DNA of 64,000 nt from Dastarcus helophoroides (taxonomy: Eukaryota; Arthropoda; Insecta; Coleoptera; Bothrideridae). The notes beneath the pieces were generated by a model. The model saw only the letters and a program-made list of their open reading frames with translations, made no database searches and was not told where the DNA came from. The stretch lies in contig CM053330.1 of assembly GCA_028583605.1 (NCBI GenBank), positions 33,361,619 through 33,425,618 on the forward strand, written 5' to 3'. Both the position numbers and the translations under genes were made by a program. Below are positions 49,542 through 62,293 of this stretch, piece by piece. Each line of letters opens with the position of its first letter. Positions within the stretch are counted from its first letter, which is position 1.

Positions 49542-51050
49542 ACCAAATCCAGAATTTCGTTTAGAATTTGAATTTCTATTAGAAAAATAAAACAATACAC
49601 AGGATGTTTCATTTGGTAAAATAGTATTTTACCCCCGAAGTCGAAAAAGCAAATCCTAGTTTTTTTTCAATCCTCTATCAGTTACATTATCTTAAAGAGG
49701 TGACCACTTAATTTGGATAAACCCCTATTTATAAGAAAGTTTTAAACTATTGATGGTTGTTTAGTGTTGTAAATTTTATTGCACTTGCTGTTAAATAAAT
49801 GCTAATTAAACATGTGATTGCATATTCGATTGGGTCAATGGCACCCCTTTAAAATGATATAGGGTGCTGCCCACCTTCGTATAAAAGGTTAGCTGAAAAT
49901 TTAAGGGTACATTAAATATATAAATTTCCTATTTTTGCATCAATTGGAGTTATAAGCAGCCAATTTTAAAAATTGTGGCATTATAGGGATGTTTCAATAT
50001 AAATTAACTTTGTATTCAAAAATATACTGCTGTGAGATGCAATAACCTGTTACAGTCCAAGTGAATTTTGTCTGTATCAATAAATGTTTCATGTCTTGTA
50101 CCTAAAAATTATTTTCTTTTTTTACATTACCTCAAATTTGCCGGCAATTCCAATTTAAAATGTAAATCTAATGAAAAAAAAAAGTTGTCATTAGAATACA
50201 ATTTCAATGTAGGTTGTGGTGATTTAAAAGAAAAACACAGAACCAGAGTTCAACAAACAGTTTATTTTCATGTCTCAAACAGTGCGGAAACTTTTTTGCA
50301 TTTAAATAATCATCTGATTAATTTTTTATCCTATTTAATCTACAAAGATCTCGTTGCTTTAGCTCTAAGTAACAATAAGTTTCTAACATGCCCTAGTATA
50401 GTGATTTAAACATTTATTTTGGCATCTTTCAAAAAGTAAAAAAAGTTTCAATTTATGGATTTCACCAAACAAATACACACATTCTGATACAACAGAACAG
50501 AAAACAACTAGAATTGACAAGCAGCCTTAAAAATACTAATAAATGATTTTGTACAATATTTATAAAGGCCAACCTATTCATGAACATGAACACTGTGAAA
50601 TTTACCGGGCCATTCTCTCTTAATATTAAAATGGGCCTTGTAGAGGTAAGTAAAAATTATTACAATAATTAATTTGATTTGTGTCCTTTATATTCAGGAC
50701 AACCACATAAATAGAATTCAATGCAACTTCAATAAAAATTCCACATTTCCAGTTACCTTCTACTTCATTTTCCTAGTAAAGATGATAATTGATTCCTCTA
50801 GACAGTATGTTGATCACAAAAAGTTCCTATTCTTACCAAGACTATCGAAAAAGTTGGCATACAAAATTGTTAGTTCCAGTAATTTAAAATGATTATCTTT
50901 TTTTTTGATATGATATCTTCATAGAGTATAATAATGTAAAGATAAAAATAGAATATAAAATAGATATTTTTACAGCTACTTTTCCATAAATGTTTGAGTG
51001 GGAACGTTTAATAATTTCAATTTAGCACATTTCATTCATTTTATGACCTA
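49542..51050. other. Intergenic, no gene recognised
   Basis: AT-rich sequence without splice-supported exons. Open stretches at 50068-50409 and 50674-50892 are low-complexity and show no family resemblance. Confidence 0.5.
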
Positions 51051-51540
51051 GTAGATTGGATTCTGGATTCGTTGTGGGTTGCTTAAAGTTTAGGCCAGCA
51101 CTTAGACTACCCTTTTCGGGCCCATTGTGCTATCCCCGTGATTGAGGTGTCCTTGGTCATTCATTCAGCCACCCAACCTTGTTGAGAAACTGAATGACGT
51201 CCCTTGGATGCTCCTCTCTCAAACTGGCCCCACTAGGCCAGAAGTCGCTCAGCGTGACCTAGTCGATTTTTTAAATTTGTTTAATTTTTCACGTTGTATC
51301 AATTTTCATTCAGATAATATAATTCGAGAGATTGGAAAATTTGCTTTCTTTAATTGGCTGTCTGCTCTTATGCTAAGTTTAGAAATCACAACCGAGTTAT
51401 TTACCATGTAACTAATATCACAAAGCTCCCTAGTTCATCGCCATCTATTCTTGTTTCCGCGTCTTACTCGTAGTGCTTTGAAGGCATAATGGAGTTACCT
51501 TTTGCGATTGAACTAAACCTTAAAAAAAATTAAAATATTT
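51051..51540 (+). repeat. LINE family G 3' end (copy 6) and adjoining repeat
   Basis: From about 51418, CATCGCCATCTATTCTTG through GGAGTTACCTTTTGCGATTG and a final A-run match the 3' end of LINE G, here on the + strand. The preceding 51060-51290, with TGTGCTATCCCCGTGATTGA, looks like another LINE or SINE tail but was not identified. Confidence 0.6.
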
Positions 51541-53563
51541 TGTATTATGCGTCGCATAGCAACATTCATTAAATAGAGGCGCCCTCGGCGTGATATGCGT
51601 TTAGGTATGTTAACAATATACCATTAATAAACAGGCTGCAATAAAATTAGTCTATGATGGTTAGCAGTAAATATTTTTACGTTAGTCAAGTTTAGGAATT
51701 GTTTAATCAATTTATTAGTTATTTTTATTATTTATTAAGAATATACTTAGGTGTGCAACAAATCTGGAAAGCTTCAGTCTCAAGATTTAGAAATATAAAA
51801 GCTCGAAAAATATTCACGTTTCATGAGAAGAAGTTCCCATAAAATGTTCTTGAAAATTTTTATAACTTTCAATATTTCTGAAAAAATATAATCTTTGATA
51901 CTTGATCCATTTATTTCTTTATGTCTTTAAAATATAAATGATTAACTAACCATTAGCTGGTTAATGGGATACGTTTTGGAAGAAGTATACCTTGAAATTA
52001 CTGACTCCTTCCCTGTTAAAACATATCTTGTCAAGTTCAAGTTTGCTACTGCTAAATTAAAATTGATGCTTGGTAACTTCCCTGAAAACACGCTAAATAA
52101 TGAATGAGAAATTGTGGTATTTTTCAGGTGTAGTGTCGTGTAGTGTAGTGTAGTGTCGTGTTGTAAATAAAATCATACCTTTGGATAAATCTAGGAAATC
52201 TAAGTATGCAGCCTTCAACCTTTCAATTTTACTGAATGAATTGATACAAACTTTTTGGAAATCTGCTTCCATGACATTCACTTTGAGTTTTCTTTAACTC
52301 TGTAGCAACAAATTCGACAGAAAGATGCTCTATTATAAATCAGTTGATTGTTTATTTGATTGTCGGCATTTTAGTTACTTCTTATTTATCAACAGTATTA
52401 AACATTTAAAATATAGCTAAGTTAAAAACAATATTTTCTTTGCAACCAACACTGGTAAAAGTGTTTTTGAAATTATTTTCTCTGTTAGAATATATTTAAC
52501 AGAAAAGTAGCCCATTACAAAATAGTACAGTCGTATCATTAAAAATAGAATTTATTTGTGATGGGTGTAAAATGAATCTAAAAATTTATTACAAAAGTTA
52601 AGGACGGTCCAATCTTTTGAGATAAAAACATTTTAAATAACTATAACACGCGTTTTACTTATTACTATTTTTTTCTAGGCAAGCCTAAGAAGGATTTGAA
52701 ACAACATAATTGTTATTAACCTACTTTACTCTCATCATCAGTTTAAGTTTTACTAAAGCTTGAGCCTAATAAGAACTGAAATATGAAATAATTCTTCAAC
52801 AAAAATATTCTATGACAGAGAGAGATTTTTACAAGGAACCTCAACTAGAGAACATGTTGCAGCTCTGCCAGAACACATAAGAAGGGTTGAAATAAGTACC
52901 TCCAAGGAGCTATTTTTGAATTCACTCAGGCGGATTCGGGGCGCCTCCTACAGAACAGAAGATAACAAGAATAATAAGTGGGTTATCTGCGATATAACTA
53001 AAGTCGCGAAGGTCACCAACAGCGAAGAAGTTTTCTTCTATTATGGATTGCATACCAACATTTCTTAAATATCAGCATCCTCGGTGTGACATGAATTTAG
53101 ATAAATGTTAACAAATGTTAAATGTTCCGTAATATAGCACGTTTGACTGTTTATCATGGCTGTGTGACTATGGTTATAGCCATCCTTAGAGAAAAAATAC
53201 ATTTTAATATGGTTCTCATCCATCAGTCTATCCACAAGAAAACATAATGCTTTCTCTACGTCGATGATTTGGGAATTGCAATCCAAGGAAGCAATTTTCA
53301 AATAATTGGCAAGACTATCCAAAAAAGTACTATTTTATTGGGGATCAATCCTATCGAAGTTTTGATTGGTGACTCCGAAATATCTTGTTGTCAAATTAGA
53401 TGGAATCCTGACTATTAAAAATAGAGACTTTTTTTGACAAGAAATCCTGTTATTCTTTATCATTTTAATGAATTGTTAGTATTTTAACTTAACTTGGCTT
53501 GCTTTTGAAGAGAATATTGGGCATTCGACAAATATGCTTTTTCTTTTCGGTTTGCTATATAAC
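51541..53563. other. Intergenic with weakly coding-like - strand stretches
   Basis: Two - strand open stretches have protein-like composition: 52093-52281 (with EADFQKVCINSFSKIERLKA, followed by a GTATGA donor-like site) and 53065-53322 (with NYLKIASLDCNSQIIDVEKA). I do not recognise either. They could be decayed exons or chance. A TGTAG microsatellite lies at about 52129-52160. Confidence 0.3.
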
Positions 53564-53694
53564 TACTCTATAAAAATATACCACTGATTATTTGTCCAAC
53601 TAACTGTACTAAAGATCTCTTTTCGGTTCCTTATACTACTCCATAAAAATATACCACTGGTCATTCGTCCAACTACCTGACTGTACTGAAGAAC
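53564..53694. repeat. 73-bp tandem duplication
   Basis: TAAAAATATACCACTG occurs at 53571 and 53644, followed each time by TTYGTCCAACTAMCTG-like text and CTGTACT. Confidence 0.85.
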
Positions 53695-56300
53695 TCATAA
53701 GCCTTTATCGTACCTTTTGGATGTTCCAGAATTTGTATTTAAGAAAAACTCTTCCACAAGTGAAAACTTTTCTTCCAAGACCACCTTATCCTTTTACCGA
53801 AATTTCTGCATTTATGTATTGTTGGTTTAAAAAAAAATTAATTTCAATATCCTTGCGATTCCATTGTATTAACTATTCTTCAAAAGGTACAATTCAAAAA
53901 TAGCTTGTTGGTGCCTGTTTCAAACTGTTCACAGAGAATCAGAATCCTTTCAATATTTCAGAATTCTCTATTTGTAGAAGCTGATACTGAACAGGGATCC
54001 AAGACGATTAATATCTTCATCCTCTGACCTCCACTCCCTGACAGTCCTACTAAATTAAATAATTTCCCTTTTAACTTGAAAATATTTCTGGCTTCTTCTC
54101 TGGCTTAAAGAAAAGATCGACAAACTTCTCTTTCAGAGACAATATTGAATTTATTGCAACTATACTTCGTAATCTAAAATCTTCGTTACAAATTTTTAAA
54201 GATCTGGGGCCTCTTATCTGACTGAATTACTTCTTCAAAATTCAGGGGAAACTGAATCTTCTGCAAAATGTGGTATTACTTCTAAGAGCACTTACTTGAG
54301 GTTTATATACGTCCTTCTAATGAATAACAAGCAAGACAAAATACTCATTAGAACTCTCAGAAGAACTTTGACTTGTTTTAGTCAAGCAGAGATGGATAGT
54401 TTTTCAAGACTATGCACAATTCACAATCTTCTGTATTACGTTATTTCTAACGGCAGTGCACCAGGATCTTCATTTATTTTATTGAATCACATAAAAATGG
54501 ATGGTTGGATGCAACCCGTAGCACATGTTGAGTAACCTCACTCAGAGACCGTTGTAACTTTAGTTGCATCGTATATAATTTATATTAGCAAAATAAAATC
54601 TTTAAAATTTCAGGGACTTCCTCTTTTGTTGAAGCAGAACTTGATCCAAAACAATTCCAAAATCACGTTGAATCATGTTTAATTTGTCAGTAGCTTGTCT
54701 GCGTATACCTCTGTATATCGTCTATCAATAAAAAAACTTACAATTTCCACTTTTTCTTCAATTAAAGCAAAAGATCTAATTATTTTAGAACCCTTTATAA
54801 TTATAAATCCTTTGTAACTTTAGATTGTTTTAAATCTGTCAGCAGATTATTAAATTTTTTCTGTCACTTGTTGTGATAAATATGTTGTGTTTCAATTATT
54901 AGAATATCACTGGCTTTATATTTAGTTAAAGTAGAGCTTTAGAGCATTCTACTTGAAAATCCTTTGATTGCTGCTCATTATGGTCTTTGTATTTTTTTTT
55001 GTATACCTTCGTATTTCTTTTATTGAACGACAAATGGAATTCTGAATGTAGTATCGTGTGAAATAGGGCAGCAGCTGGTTTAAATTTTCCTATTATCTCT
55101 TCCCAGTGAATATATGGAAAAGTAAAACGATATCTTAATCTCAAGTTTTCAAAAATCTGTGGTATCTGATGCGGTTTGTAGAGATCCAAATTTTAGGACG
55201 TATTTGATTTTTGAATTTTTTGTAACTTTGCTTACTGTTAAATTAGATAGCACTCTTTAAAGATGTTGCATATTATCTACTTTCACTAAACAGTAAAATA
55301 AGTTTGTTTTAAATTTCAGAATAATTATCCCTTTTTAATCAAACAGAAAAAGCTAACCAAAGCAGACTTTTCGAAAAAGTCGTCATTTTTAGAAAGTTAT
55401 TGAAAAAAGTCACAATTAAAAAAAATCGAATTCAAAAAAAAATTAAAACACTCGAGAGTCGATGTGTTCAAAAGTCGAATCTTGCCAAAAATTCAAATAG
55501 AAAAAAGAATAAAGATCTTTTGAAAGAATCAAATTTAAAAACACTCAGATTTGAAAAAAATTGAAATCTTCAGTGGGAAATTGAAAAAAGGTCACCATTT
55601 TCAAAAAAAGGTCAACATTTTTAAATAAGGTCACTATTTTTAAAAAAGGTCAAACATTTGAAAAAAGTGGAAATTTTTAAAAATATTTAACAGTTCGAGA
55701 TACATTCGAAATATCCAGAAAATTTTGAAATATTGGAAAAAAAATTCCAAAAGAGTTGAATTTCCAAAAAATGAAATTTTAAAACAAGGACAAAAGTTCC
55801 TAAGAAAAAGTAAGAAGTTCAAAAAAATCGAAATGTGTCCAAAGAAGCCAGAATTTTGAAAGAATTTTCAAAAAGTCAGAATTTCGAAAAGTGGAAATTT
55901 TAAAAATCAAGTCAAAATTTCGAGAAACAGTTGAAATTTTGGAAGTCGAACGCGAAAATATCGAAATTGTTGACATATGTGGGTATTTGAAAAAGTTGAA
56001 ATTTTCGAAATAAGTCGAAAGTTTCAATAAAAGTTGAATTCTTCAAAGAAGTTGGAAATTTAAAAAAAATGAGGAATTTTTAAGAAGTAACCAAAGAATC
56101 TTTTCTTTTCTCTCACCTATACAAAAATGCGGATATCAGCTGATAAAATATAAATTTCAGAATCTTTCGAATGCTGAATTTTCTGAAACTCTGCATGGTC
56201 GTAATTGTGTAGCTGATCCTTAACATCTTCGTATGTTTTTTCTTAATGAACAACCTTAAAAGTAGAATAAAATCCTCCTTAGTTTTGTAAAATGTATGGC
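53695..56300. other. Intergenic; A-rich filler at 55330-56090
   Basis: No gene recognised. Positions 55330-56090 are the same kind of low-complexity filler as in the Hdc introns, built from AAAAGTCGAAATTTTGAG-like words. A - strand open stretch at 54926-55189 lacks an ATG and resembles nothing I know. Confidence 0.45.
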
Positions 56301-56314
56301 CTTTTTTTCTGATT

Positions 56315-58790
56315 AGAGAATCCAAAACAGTCCCTTGCTTAAATTTGAATCCTTTGCAACCTTGATACATACTAGAAATCTGTCAGAAGAATATTTGGCT
56401 ACTTTTATTTATTAGTGTTTATCTGTCCTGTTGGGTCCGAGTATTTGTTCCGCATCAAAGAAACCAAATTTTTGTTTTCCTGAACTTTAAGGTGCATGAT
56501 GTTTGGTAATCCTAAAATACCGCATGTGTAACGCCTCTTTTTATTAGCAGCAAGTTGTCTGTAGGATCCACCATCCCAGCCTTTTATTTTTTCGGAGCTA
56601 TCTCCACCAAAGGGATGATCGATGGGGACTAGACGGCGACGGCAGGTCGAAACAGAAGATTCCATTCACCTTCTGCGGAAATGTTATAGAACGAATCGAT
56701 CAATCAAGATTAAAAAATGCGTTTGAATGGTCACCATTCGTAATTTGAAAGTATTCTCAAGAGTTTAACTTCGACAACGCTATGATATAAACGAAACGTG
56801 TACTCGACTTCCGAAAGAGGTACGTTTCCACTAAATTAAATCTAACAGCAGCTAGTTTAATTTGCTATATATCTTCTTATAATCAACTTATTTTAACATA
56901 GGGTAGAATTCTATTTGTAATTCTCAAAAGATGTTTAATTCTTCATGTTGTAGAAACATTAGAGAATCCAAAACAGTCCCTTACTCAAATTTAAATCCTT
57001 TGCAATCCTGATAAATCTGACAGACGAATACTTGGCCACTGTTATTTATTAGTGTTCAGCTTTCCTGCTGGGTACATGTATTTGTTTAGCATAAAAGAAA
57101 CCAAATTTTTGTTTTTCGGAAATTTAAGGTGCTTGCTACTTGGCAATCCCAAAATGCTGCATGCGTAGCGCATTTTATTAGCAGGGAGTTGTCTGTAACA
57201 TTTACCACTTCAGTCCTTGATTTTTTCGGAAGTTATCTCCACCAAAGGGATGATCAATGGGCAGCAGATGGCGACGGCAGGTCGAAACAGAAGTTTACCT
57301 TCACCTTATGCGGAAATGTTATAGAAGGAATCCACCAATCAAGGTTCAAAAATGCGTTTGAATGGTCACAATTCGTAATTTGGAAAGTATTCCCAAAAGT
57401 TTAAGGTCGACAATGCTAATGATATGATATAAACGAAACGTGTACTCGACTTCCGACAGAGGTACGTTTCCACTAAATTAAATCTAACAGCGGCTAGTTT
57501 AATTCGCCATATATCTTCTTATAATCAACTTATTTTAACATAAGATAGAATTTACTCTGTAATTCTCGAAAGATGTTTAATTCTTCATGTTGCTAAAACA
57601 TTAGAGAATCCAAAACAGTCCCTTGCTCAAATTTAAATCCTTTGCAAACCTGATAAATACTCTTAATTTGACAGACGAATACTTGGTTACTTGGTGATTT
57701 ATGAGTGTTCAGCTTTCCTGCTGGGTACATGTATTTGTTCTGCATTAAAGAAACCAAATTTTTGTTTTCCTGAACTTTAAGTTGCATGCTGTTTGATAAT
57801 CCTAAAATACCGCGTGTGTATCGCTTTTTTTCATTAGCCGCGAGTTATCTGTAGCATCTACCATTTCAGCCCTTGATTTTGTCGAAAGCTATCTCCACCA
57901 AAGGGATGATCGATGGGCAGTAGACGGCGACGGCAGGTCGAAACAGAAGATTCCCTTCACCTTCTGCGGAAATGTTATAGAACGAATCGACCAATCAAGG
58001 TTGAAAAATGCGTTTGAATGACCACAATTCGTAATTTGAAAGTATCCTCAAGAATTTAACGTCAACAACGCTAATGATATGATATTAACGAAACGTGTAC
58101 TCAACTTCCGAAAGAGACACGTTTCCCCCAAATTAAATCTAACAGCAGTTAGTTTAATTCGCCATATATCTCCTTAAAATCAACTTATTTTAATATAAGG
58201 GAGAATTTTCTTTCTAATTCTCAAAAGATATTTAATTCTTCATATTGGTGAAACAGCAGAGAATCCAAAACAGTCCTTTCTTCAAATTTAAAGCCTTTGC
58301 AAGCCTGAAAAATACTCTAAATCTGACAGACGACTACTTGGCCATTTTTATTTATTAGTGTTCAGCTTTCCTGCTGGGTACATATATTTGTTCTGCATCA
58401 AAGAAACCAAAATTTTGTTTTTTTGAAAAAATGTTTGTTGCTTGGTAATCGTGAAATATCGCATGCGTAGTGCCTCCTTTTATTAGCAGCGAGTGGTCTG
58501 TAACATTTACCACTCCAGTCCTTGATTTTTTCGGGAGCTATCTCCACCAAAGAGATGATCGATGGGCAGTAGATGGCGACGGCAGGTCAAAACATAAGAT
58601 TTCCTTCACCCTGTGATGAAATTTTATAAAACGAATCGACCAATCTAGGTTGAAAAGTTAAAGAAAAAGTTGAAATGTCCACAATTAGTAATCTGAAAGT
58701 ATTCTCAAGAGTTTAACGTCGAGTACGCCAATCCTATGATATAAGCGAAACGTGTATTCAACTCCCAAAAGAGACAGTCTGGGAATAAAT
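56315..58790. repeat. Four-unit ~650-bp tandem array, unidentified
   Basis: AGAGAATCCAAAACAGTCC recurs at 56315, 56961, 57603 and 58258 (periods 646, 642, 655). Each unit also contains CTATCTCCACCAAAGGGATG or a close variant, GGCGACGGCAGGTCGAAAC, and in three units the hairpin-forming pair GAAACGTGTAC with GTACGTTTC (only partly kept in units 3 and 4). On the - strand, units 1 and 3 share an open stretch reading LKVQENKNLVSLM; other units break it. The GC-richer core around the GGCGACGGCAGG word is the best conserved part. Not recognised. Confidence 0.85.
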
Positions 58791-60160
58791 CATATTGAAA
58801 GAGTACTAAACTACTAATTTTTGAACCAATAATCTTTTCGGTATCTTTATCGAACTTCGACATTTTCTGAATTTCTTCCACTATCTGCAGACTACGTTGG
58901 TTTTTTTAAAATGGTTTGGGAAAAAATTGAATATATATTTAAAATCTTGATGTCAGATAACTTCTTGTTATTAATAATTTTCTTAAAACTGTGTGTTACT
59001 TCTAAAATAGACGATTTTGTAGAATAAGCCCACAATTTTAAGGAAATTATTAATTACTAGGAGTTATCTGACACTAGGATTTGAATTTGAATTATTTTGC
59101 ACATGATTTACTACTTGATTTCAATTTGGTGAAAAACATTGGAACGTCCTCAGTAAATATTACTATGTATTTGCTAAAGTAATGTAGACATATACAGATA
59201 TTCTAAACGTTATCAATCTGGAATTAAGCATAAACTTGATATCGTTTGAAGCTGAAATAGGGTGACGATATGGATAACGTCTCTTTTACAATATACCACA
59301 CCTTGTATTTCTAGAGAATGCTGAAATAACGTAAACTAAAGTAATTCTAATTGTCGAAAATTCATATGAATGAAGTAAATAAGAATGTTACATAAATAGT
59401 TAATGAGTTACTCTACAATCGTTAATTATCACATTCAGAGTCATAGATCCAGTTGATTTATTTCCCAACATATAGATCAGTAATGAATTAAACCCCATGG
59501 CAGCAAATAATTTAATTTTAAATAGGACAAATTGACTTCAAAGTACAAGGTTTGGCATGATTTCCATTTTTTTAGCACCGACGCGACGTTGTGTTACAAA
59601 ATATTTGTGCATCTTTGAACGATTCTATTATAATACTGATAAAGTTCCTTTAGTTTAGTTTAATAATATCAATATTAGACTTTTTATTCATAAAATATCA
59701 TATGCCATAGAATAATATGAAATTCACAACACTTATGCAGGCTTTAGCTCAAGATTTCAACAAGAAATTGAAATATACACGAGTGCTAGAAAATTGTTTA
59801 AAATGTGGTGCAATATCTATTCTATTATCAATACGAATGTTATTATCACGATTTAATTTTAAGAAATTGGTGTTAATTCTGATTGGTAAAATGATTATGG
59901 CGATACTTAAGCTAAAATAATCGTAAATTTTTGTAGGGTAGAAAATTCATGCTCTAACAATATTGGCCTTAAGTTCACTTAGAGAAGACAATAGAATCCT
60001 TGTCAATTATCCATTTTTGCTTTATTGTGATCTTATTACCTATTTTTTATTTTATTTGAATTTGTGTTTAATGAATCAAGTTCTTGTCTAGCTAGTCAGT
60101 TTACTAGATAACTAGATGGTTCATTTTATTGAAACAAGTTACAAAATCATTTTTTGTTGT

Positions 60161-60285
60161 TGGTGGAATGATCTAGTCCTTGTTTGTCTTCAAAAATTCA
60201 AAAATCTTGCCCCCAGAAGGCAAGAAAAATGTAAAAAAACAGAAGGTGTTTCGATAGCCAAGCCATTATCTTCAGAAGAATTTAT
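60161..60285. repeat. Foldback MITE A, left half
   Basis: GGTGGAATGATCTAGTCCTT through GTGTTTCGATAGCCAAGCC and TTATCTTCAG. The most diverged copy. The right arm is missing. Confidence 0.7.
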
Positions 60286-61312
60286 CAACGTTTGAAAATC
60301 ATTTTATTTTTGATCTTTTGCATTATGGTGATACAAATTATTTATTGTTTTTAATATCAACCCCGGAATTTTTTTTTGTTTGTTAATAACTGATTGGCAT
60401 TTATAAGTTAAATAGCTTTTTCCCGATTTAGTTTCAGAAAAAATACATAAATCCTTTAAGTAAATAAATACTATTTAAATAGTTGGTTTTCCACTGCTTG
60501 AAGAAAAATATATTTAACATCAATCAACGAATGTTTAGCATCAAAAATAAGTTACAAAAAAAGAAAGTTTATATCATGAAAGCCGTGGTAATAAGCATAC
60601 GTCGTAAGTAAAACTCATTACGCCACGGATTAGTAAGTAATGAATATGTTTGCGATTTGTGTTCATTCTTACCAAATCAGTAATGGTTTGGCCCGTTTTA
60701 CAAAAATATCTGAAATAGTAAAACACCAAATTTGGCTTTAGAAAATGGTCAGGAAGTCTGGCCTTCAAAATTTGGCACGGAAATTTGACTAAATCTTATA
60801 CAATATTTATTTTTTGACCTGATGATGAGTTTAGAGCATGAATTTTCTGTCCTACAAATACGTAACAGGCGAAAATTATTAGTATCAATTGATAACATAT
60901 TTCCCTTTTATGGGGAATATAGGAAGCTATTAACCATTTCTATTTGCACTATGTGGATGGACTTATATTGTATGAAAAACACTCACGATGATATTTAAGC
61001 TAATTGGGTAAGTGGCCCTTTAAATGTAATTGGGTAAGTTGCCCTTTAAATGTAAGCTGAAGGCCTAGAAGTTCAGAAATGGTTTGAATATATTAAGTTC
61101 ATCTTAAACATAACATTTTTTTTCTTTTTCTTCGTTAGTTTCTATTTTGAAAGTGCTGCTATGGTCACATCTTCAAGGTCGAATTTGGGGCTTTGTGTGA
61201 CCCACTGGTGGGGGCCCTTGAATAACTTTATATTACGAAAGTGTGACAAAACGTTGTCGTGTTCAAAATATTTTTCACATTTAAAAAATAGGTAGTCATT
61301 CAATCTGGTGGA

Positions 61313-61461
61313 ACGGACTGGTCCTTGGTTATCTTCAAAAGTTGAAATAATGAAATACTAATCTTGTTTCCTTAAACCAAGAAAGATTAAAAAACACAAC
61401 TTTTGTTATGTTTTTAATCTTTCTTGGTTTCAGGGGACAAGATTTGTATTTCAATTTTTTT
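61313..61461. repeat. Foldback MITE A, short copy with perfect 15-bp duplication
   Basis: A 149-bp palindrome with an almost loop-less centre (AACACAACTTTTGTTATG). ATTCAATCTGGTGGA occurs exactly at 61298-61312 and 61462-61476. Confidence 0.9.
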
Positions 61462-62143
61462 ATTCAATCTGGTGGAGACCCCTTGTTGCACACCCTTAAA
61501 TTCAAGGCGCTAATAAACCCCGAGACAGAATATTATTTTAGAAAAAAGCTCACTGTAGCTACAAGATTTTTTCAAACGAATAAAATTTACTGTAGTTAAT
61601 TATCTTTGAAAAATAGACTTCCATCATCATCATGAACCAAGATTTCAAGATCTGGCGAGGTTAAACGATCAAGGTTTTTAAATGCTAAGCATAAACCTTT
61701 TTTACAGACCGAGAAAACTAAACTGAAAGCGTATTTTTAATAGAAAATGTCAATTAAGTACCAACATTTTCGAAACTGAAACTTTGATAGAAATTTTTAA
61801 ACCATCAAATTGAAAATACCATTTTAAGGGCAACACTTTGCATACCTTTAAATTTCAACAGTTCATCGTGATTGTTTTTCAGTTGCAATAGTAACTTCTT
61901 GGATAAGACGAAGAAACAAATTTAATCGGAAGTAAGAATTTGCATATTATATATAGTTTTTGCTCGGACACGATTATCCAGACAAATATTGACTAATAAA
62001 CGAATAATCACTTCTTCTTTTTAGCCGTAATTTGTAACATTTACAGTACAGCTGCACACACAAACAAAAGTTTTTGTAACCTAGCAAAATTTAAAAAAAT
62101 GTTGTAAGAGATTGGCAACATTTCGTAAATAGCAGTGGAGGAT

Positions 62144-62293
62144 TTATGCCAATGGATCTTCTTCTTGGTTGTGCTTGGCTATGGCCAGCAGGATCATGGT
62201 TAATTCTTTTTTGTTGATTTTGCCATCTTGATTGTAGTCGACCCCACGGAGGATGGTTTCCTCAAAATCCAACAAATCTTGTGCATCGTAATC
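62144..62293 (-). CDS. Cbp53E: Cbp53E terminal exon (sixth EF-hand)
   Basis: 49 codons plus TAA (62146-62144), entered after TCTTTAG in phase 0. It encodes DYDAQDLLDFEETILRGV, the EF loop DYNQDGKINKKE and the C terminus ELTMILLAIAKHNQEEDPLA. Confidence 0.94.
   Translation of the reverse strand, partial: DYDAQDLLDFEETILRGVDYNQDGKINKKELTMILLAIAKHNQEEDPLA

Larger units (their letters stand above)
58800..62143. other. Intergenic between Hdc and Cbp53E, MITE copies only
   Basis: AT-rich, without exons I can support. The foldback MITE A copies at 60161-60285 and 61313-61461 are the only elements recognised. Confidence 0.5.

Noticed and set aside
56405..56665. - strand stretch in the 650-bp array considered as a real small gene
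   Set aside because: The frame is broken in units 2 and 4 and no splice or poly(A) signal supports it; kept only as part of the array.
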